This document shows positions 61,981-64,000 of a stretch of DNA of 64,000 nt, piece after piece. This DNA comes from Truepera sp. (GTDB lineage Bacteria > Deinococcota > Deinococci > Deinococcales > Trueperaceae). The notes beneath the pieces are model-generated. The model searched no databases. It was given only the letters and a program-made list of their open reading frames with translations, and had not been told where the DNA came from. The stretch is taken from NCBI GenBank assembly GCA_032027045.1, contig JAVSMU010000001.1:1934039-1998038 (forward strand), given 5' to 3'. Made by a program: the position numbers and the translations under genes. Each line of letters starts with the position of its first letter. Within the stretch, counting starts at the first letter, position 1.

Positions 61981-62907
61981 GTGCCGGCCGAGCAACGCCC
62001 GGCGCTGACGGGGTATGCCCTCGTCGCGCTCGCAGCACTCTTGTGGGCGCTCCTCGGGGTGTTCTCCAAGAACCTGCTGGCGGCGGGAATCGGCGCCATC
62101 GAGATCGCCTTCTGGCGCGCCGCCCTGGGTGGCGCGCTGTTCGCCGTACACGCTTCCATCGAGGGACGCCTGCGCCTCCTGAGACGCTCCGACGCCTTGG
62201 CGTTCGTGGCGTTCGCGCTGGTGGGCGTCACGCTCTTCTATACGGCCCTCAACCTGGCCATCGACGCCGGGGGAGTGAGCCTCGCGTTCATCCTGCTCTA
62301 CTCGGCGCCCGCCTTCGTGGCGGTTCTCGCCGCGATCTTCCTCGCCGAGAGGCTCACGCCGCTCAAGGCCGCGCTCGTGGGCATGTCGATCTTGGGCGTG
62401 GTCCTCGTCGCTCAAGGCGGGGAGTCGGGCATGATCGTCAGCGTCCGCAGCGTGACGTGGGGCCTCGTCGCCGGGGCCTCTTACGCCAGTTATTACCTGT
62501 TCGGGAAGTGGGTGTTGCGGCGTTACAGACCCGCCACGATCTACGCCCTCGTGCTGCCACTCGGCGCCCTGGGCCTGGCTCCTTTCACCCCGTTCGCCGC
62601 CATCAAGGGCGCGACTCTCGAGACCTGGGCCTACCTGCTGCTCATGGCCGGGCTGTCCACCTACGTCGCGTACTTCGTTTACTACACGGGTCTGAAGCGC
62701 GTCGAGGCGTCACGCGCGGTGCTCGTGGCCACCATCGAGCCGGTGGTGGCAGCGGGGCTGGCGGCTTGGCTCTTCGGCGAGCGCCTTGGTGTTCTCGGCA
62801 TCATCGGGGGCGCACTCGTCGTCGGCGCCGCCATGCTGTCGGCACTGCCCCCGCGCCCTGGACGACCAGGAACGAGGAGCGCCGCGACCCGCCCGCCCGG
62901 GCGTTGA
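61981..62907 (+). CDS. EamA/DMT-family transporter
   Basis: A 308-residue drug/metabolite transporter with ten predicted helices in two EamA repeats (TGYALVALAALLWALLGVFSKNLL... and VTWGLVAGASYASYYLFGKWVL...). Typical markers are the ERLTPLKAALVGMSILGVVLVA and FGERLGVLGIIGGALVVGAAML segments at the end of each repeat. It probably exports amino acids or related metabolites; the substrate is not predictable. GTG start 10 bp after the large envelope protein gene, so the two may be co-transcribed. Its 3' end contains the argG -35 box. Confidence 0.88.
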   Translation: MPAEQRPALTGYALVALAALLWALLGVFSKNLLAAGIGAIEIAFWRAALGGALFAVHASIEGRLRLLRRSDALAFVAFALVGVTLFYTALNLAIDAGGVSLAFILLYSAPAFVAVLAAIFLAERLTPLKAALVGMSILGVVLVAQGGESGMIVSVRSVTWGLVAGASYASYYLFGKWVLRRYRPATIYALVLPLGALGLAPFTPFAAIKGATLETWAYLLLMAGLSTYVAYFVYYTGLKRVEASRAVLVATIEPVVAAGLAAWLFGERLGVLGIIGGALVVGAAMLSALPPRPGRPGTRSAATRPPGR

Positions 62908-62932
62908 CGACACCCGAAACCGGTGCTATGGT
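62904..62932 (+). promoter_or_regulatory. Consensus-like promoter of argG
   Basis: TTGACG (62904-62909), 17-nt spacer, TATGGT (62927-62932). The -35 lies within the last codons of the preceding gene. Predicted start about 62939, leaving a leader near 245 nt. Confidence 0.75.
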
Positions 62933-62951
62933 TGCATCGTTATCAACGCGC

Positions 62952-63188
62952 ATGCATAAGCATCCGTTCGGTAACTCACCCCGACGAGAATGCCGAGCAC
63001 TCCGCTTCCCCACCACTCGAGTAACCCGAACAACCGACGAGCCAGACGCGGCTGAGAGCGTTGGCACCTACCTGGGACGGCCGTTCCATGGTGGCTGCCG
63101 GCCTGCTCGGCCGCCACGTTGCATGGCGGAAGTGCATGCGAACATTACGAAGGCAAGGACGAGGAACCACGTTAGGAGAGCACCGTGA
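62952..63188 (+). other. Arg-rich upstream ORF and leader of argG
   Basis: A 78-codon open frame (MHKHPFGNSPRRECRALRF...) with about 19% Arg starts just after the predicted transcription start and ends in TGA overlapping the argG GTG. ATGC-ATAA-GCAT (62952-62963) is an ArgR-box-like dyad, and a strong hairpin GTGGCTGCCG...CGGCCGCCAC lies at 63091-63117. In this GC-rich genome any frame may be Arg-rich, so translation is unproven. Confidence 0.35.
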
Positions 63189-64000
63189 GCAAGGGCAAGC
63201 CGAAAGCAGTCGATAAGGTCGTACTGGCCTATTCGGGGGGTCTCGACACCTCCGTGATCCTTCACTGGATCAAGGCCACGTACGGCGCCGAGGTAGTGGC
63301 GTTCACCGCCGACATCGGCCAAGGTGACGAGGTGGCCGAAGCCAAGGCCAAAGCGCTGCGCACGGGCGCGGTGGCGGCATACGCCGTCGACCTGCAGGAG
63401 GAGTTCGCGGCGGAGTTCGTCTTCCCGGTCCTGCGGGCCGCAGCGATCTACGAGGGCTACTACTTGCTCGGAACGTCGTTCGCCAGGCCGCTGATCGCCA
63501 GGAAGATGATCGAGATAGCGGAGTCGGAGGGCGCAGACGCCGTCGCCCACGGCGCGACGGGCAAGGGCAACGACCAGGTCCGCTTCGAACTCTCGGCCTA
63601 CGCCCTCAAGCCCGATGTCCGCGTGATAGCCCCCTGGCGTGAGTGGAACCTCCGCGGCCGCGAGGACTGCATAGCGTACGCCAAGGAACACGGCATCGAC
63701 GTGCCCGTCACCAAGGAGAAGCCCTACTCCACCGACGCCAACTCGTTCCACATCTCCTACGAGGGCGGCGTCCTCGAGGACCCGTGGGTCGAGCCGCCAC
63801 GCGGCATGTGGAAGCTGACCGTCGACCCGGAGGAGGCGCCCAACGAAGCTCAGGTCGTCACCGTGTCATTCGAGAACGGTAACCCCGTCGCCATCGACGG
63901 CGAGCGCCTCTCGCCGGCGCGGCTCCTCGCCAAAGCGAACGCCATCGCCGGAAGGCACGGCGTGGGCCGGGCCGACATAGTGGAGAACCGCTTCGTGGGC
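63185..64000 (+). CDS. argG: Argininosuccinate synthase (5' part, runs off the window)
   Basis: The first 272 codons of ArgG, which joins citrulline and aspartate with ATP in arginine synthesis. The P-loop-like [19 protein letters not shown] near residue 11, [75 protein letters not shown] and [10 protein letters not shown] are all canonical. GTG 63185 follows TTAGGAGAGCACC. The 3' end is outside the window. Probably regulated through its unusually long leader. Confidence 0.97.
   Translation, partial: MSKGKPKAVDKVVLAYSGGLDTSVILHWIKATYGAEVVAFTADIGQGDEVAEAKAKALRTGAVAAYAVDLQEEFAAEFVFPVLRAAAIYEGYYLLGTSFARPLIARKMIEIAESEGADAVAHGATGKGNDQVRFELSAYALKPDVRVIAPWREWNLRGREDCIAYAKEHGIDVPVTKEKPYSTDANSFHISYEGGVLEDPWVEPPRGMWKLTVDPEEAPNEAQVVTVSFENGNPVAIDGERLSPARLLAKANAIAGRHGVGRADIVENRFVG

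Noticed and set aside
63068-63751. Minus-strand frame opposite argG
   Set aside because: Shadow of the canonical argG coding sequence.

Overview
This is a very GC-rich, gene-dense bacterial chromosome segment. Gene content points to the Deinococcota, possibly a Truepera-like lineage (inference; no rRNA is present to test it). Supporting signs are a Rad52/DdrA-like protein, a YpdA-type bacillithiol reductase, a DHH-CBS-tRNA nucleotidyltransferase fusion, a PilC-type pilus platform, PEGA/DUF4384 and LolA-like envelope proteins, and a pervasive promoter style in which a TANNNT box ends 5-8 nt before the start codon (leaderless mRNAs, as known in Deinococcus). No tRNA, rRNA, CRISPR array or intact insertion sequence was seen.

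Layout. 1-8.0 kb is a metal and redox island: merR-merA with a MerR-type long-spacer promoter; a VOC protein; a minus-strand FixH-like/DsbA-like/SCO1 set; then a Zn/Cd/Pb-type P1B ATPase (frameshifted) under an ArsR-type palindrome, CadD and an ArsR/CadC regulator. 8.0-8.55 kb is a gene-free, repeat-bearing stretch. 8.5-15.8 kb holds pilC, nth, ypdA, a small membrane protein, a DHH/CBS/CCA enzyme and a catalytically dead-looking site-2 protease. 15.9-20.6 kb (minus) is a signalling block: Ser/Thr kinase with NHL propeller, PP2C phosphatase, DsbA-like protein, DUF3467 and two roadblock proteins. 20.6-27.3 kb mixes a nucleoside phosphorylase, beta-oxidation/PHB-type enzymes (3-hydroxyacyl-CoA dehydrogenase, enoyl-CoA hydratase, thiolase), an M42 peptidase and two enzymes with eroded active sites.

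27.3-36.6 kb: a stalk-domain secreted protein, hflX (apparently starting at AUA), a UbiD decarboxylase, a rpmB-znuC-znuB zinc-linked group, pyrE, a HIT protein and the methylmalonyl-CoA mutase catalytic subunit. 36.7-44.8 kb: aldo/keto reductase, nnrD, thrB, tsaD, a CBS membrane protein, a MobA-like nucleotidyltransferase, a PEGA protein and a LolA-like protein. 44.9-53.1 kb: fumC, an esterase, a PatB lyase, rlmI, a monoglyceride-lipase-like hydrolase, an unusual purC-purS fusion joined by a histidine-rich linker, and purB. 53.2-64 kb: gyrA, a nucleoside hydrolase, ftsE without ftsX, a phosphoesterase, the DdrA-like protein, an 889-residue unknown envelope protein, a DMT transporter and the start of argG.

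The most novel items are the PurC-(His-rich)-PurS fusion, the divergent Rad52/DdrA-like protein, the AUA start of hflX, three degenerate enzymes (S2P, alpha/beta hydrolase, metallophosphoesterase), and repeated short degenerate tandem arrays that begin at or just after stop codons in several intergenic spacers.
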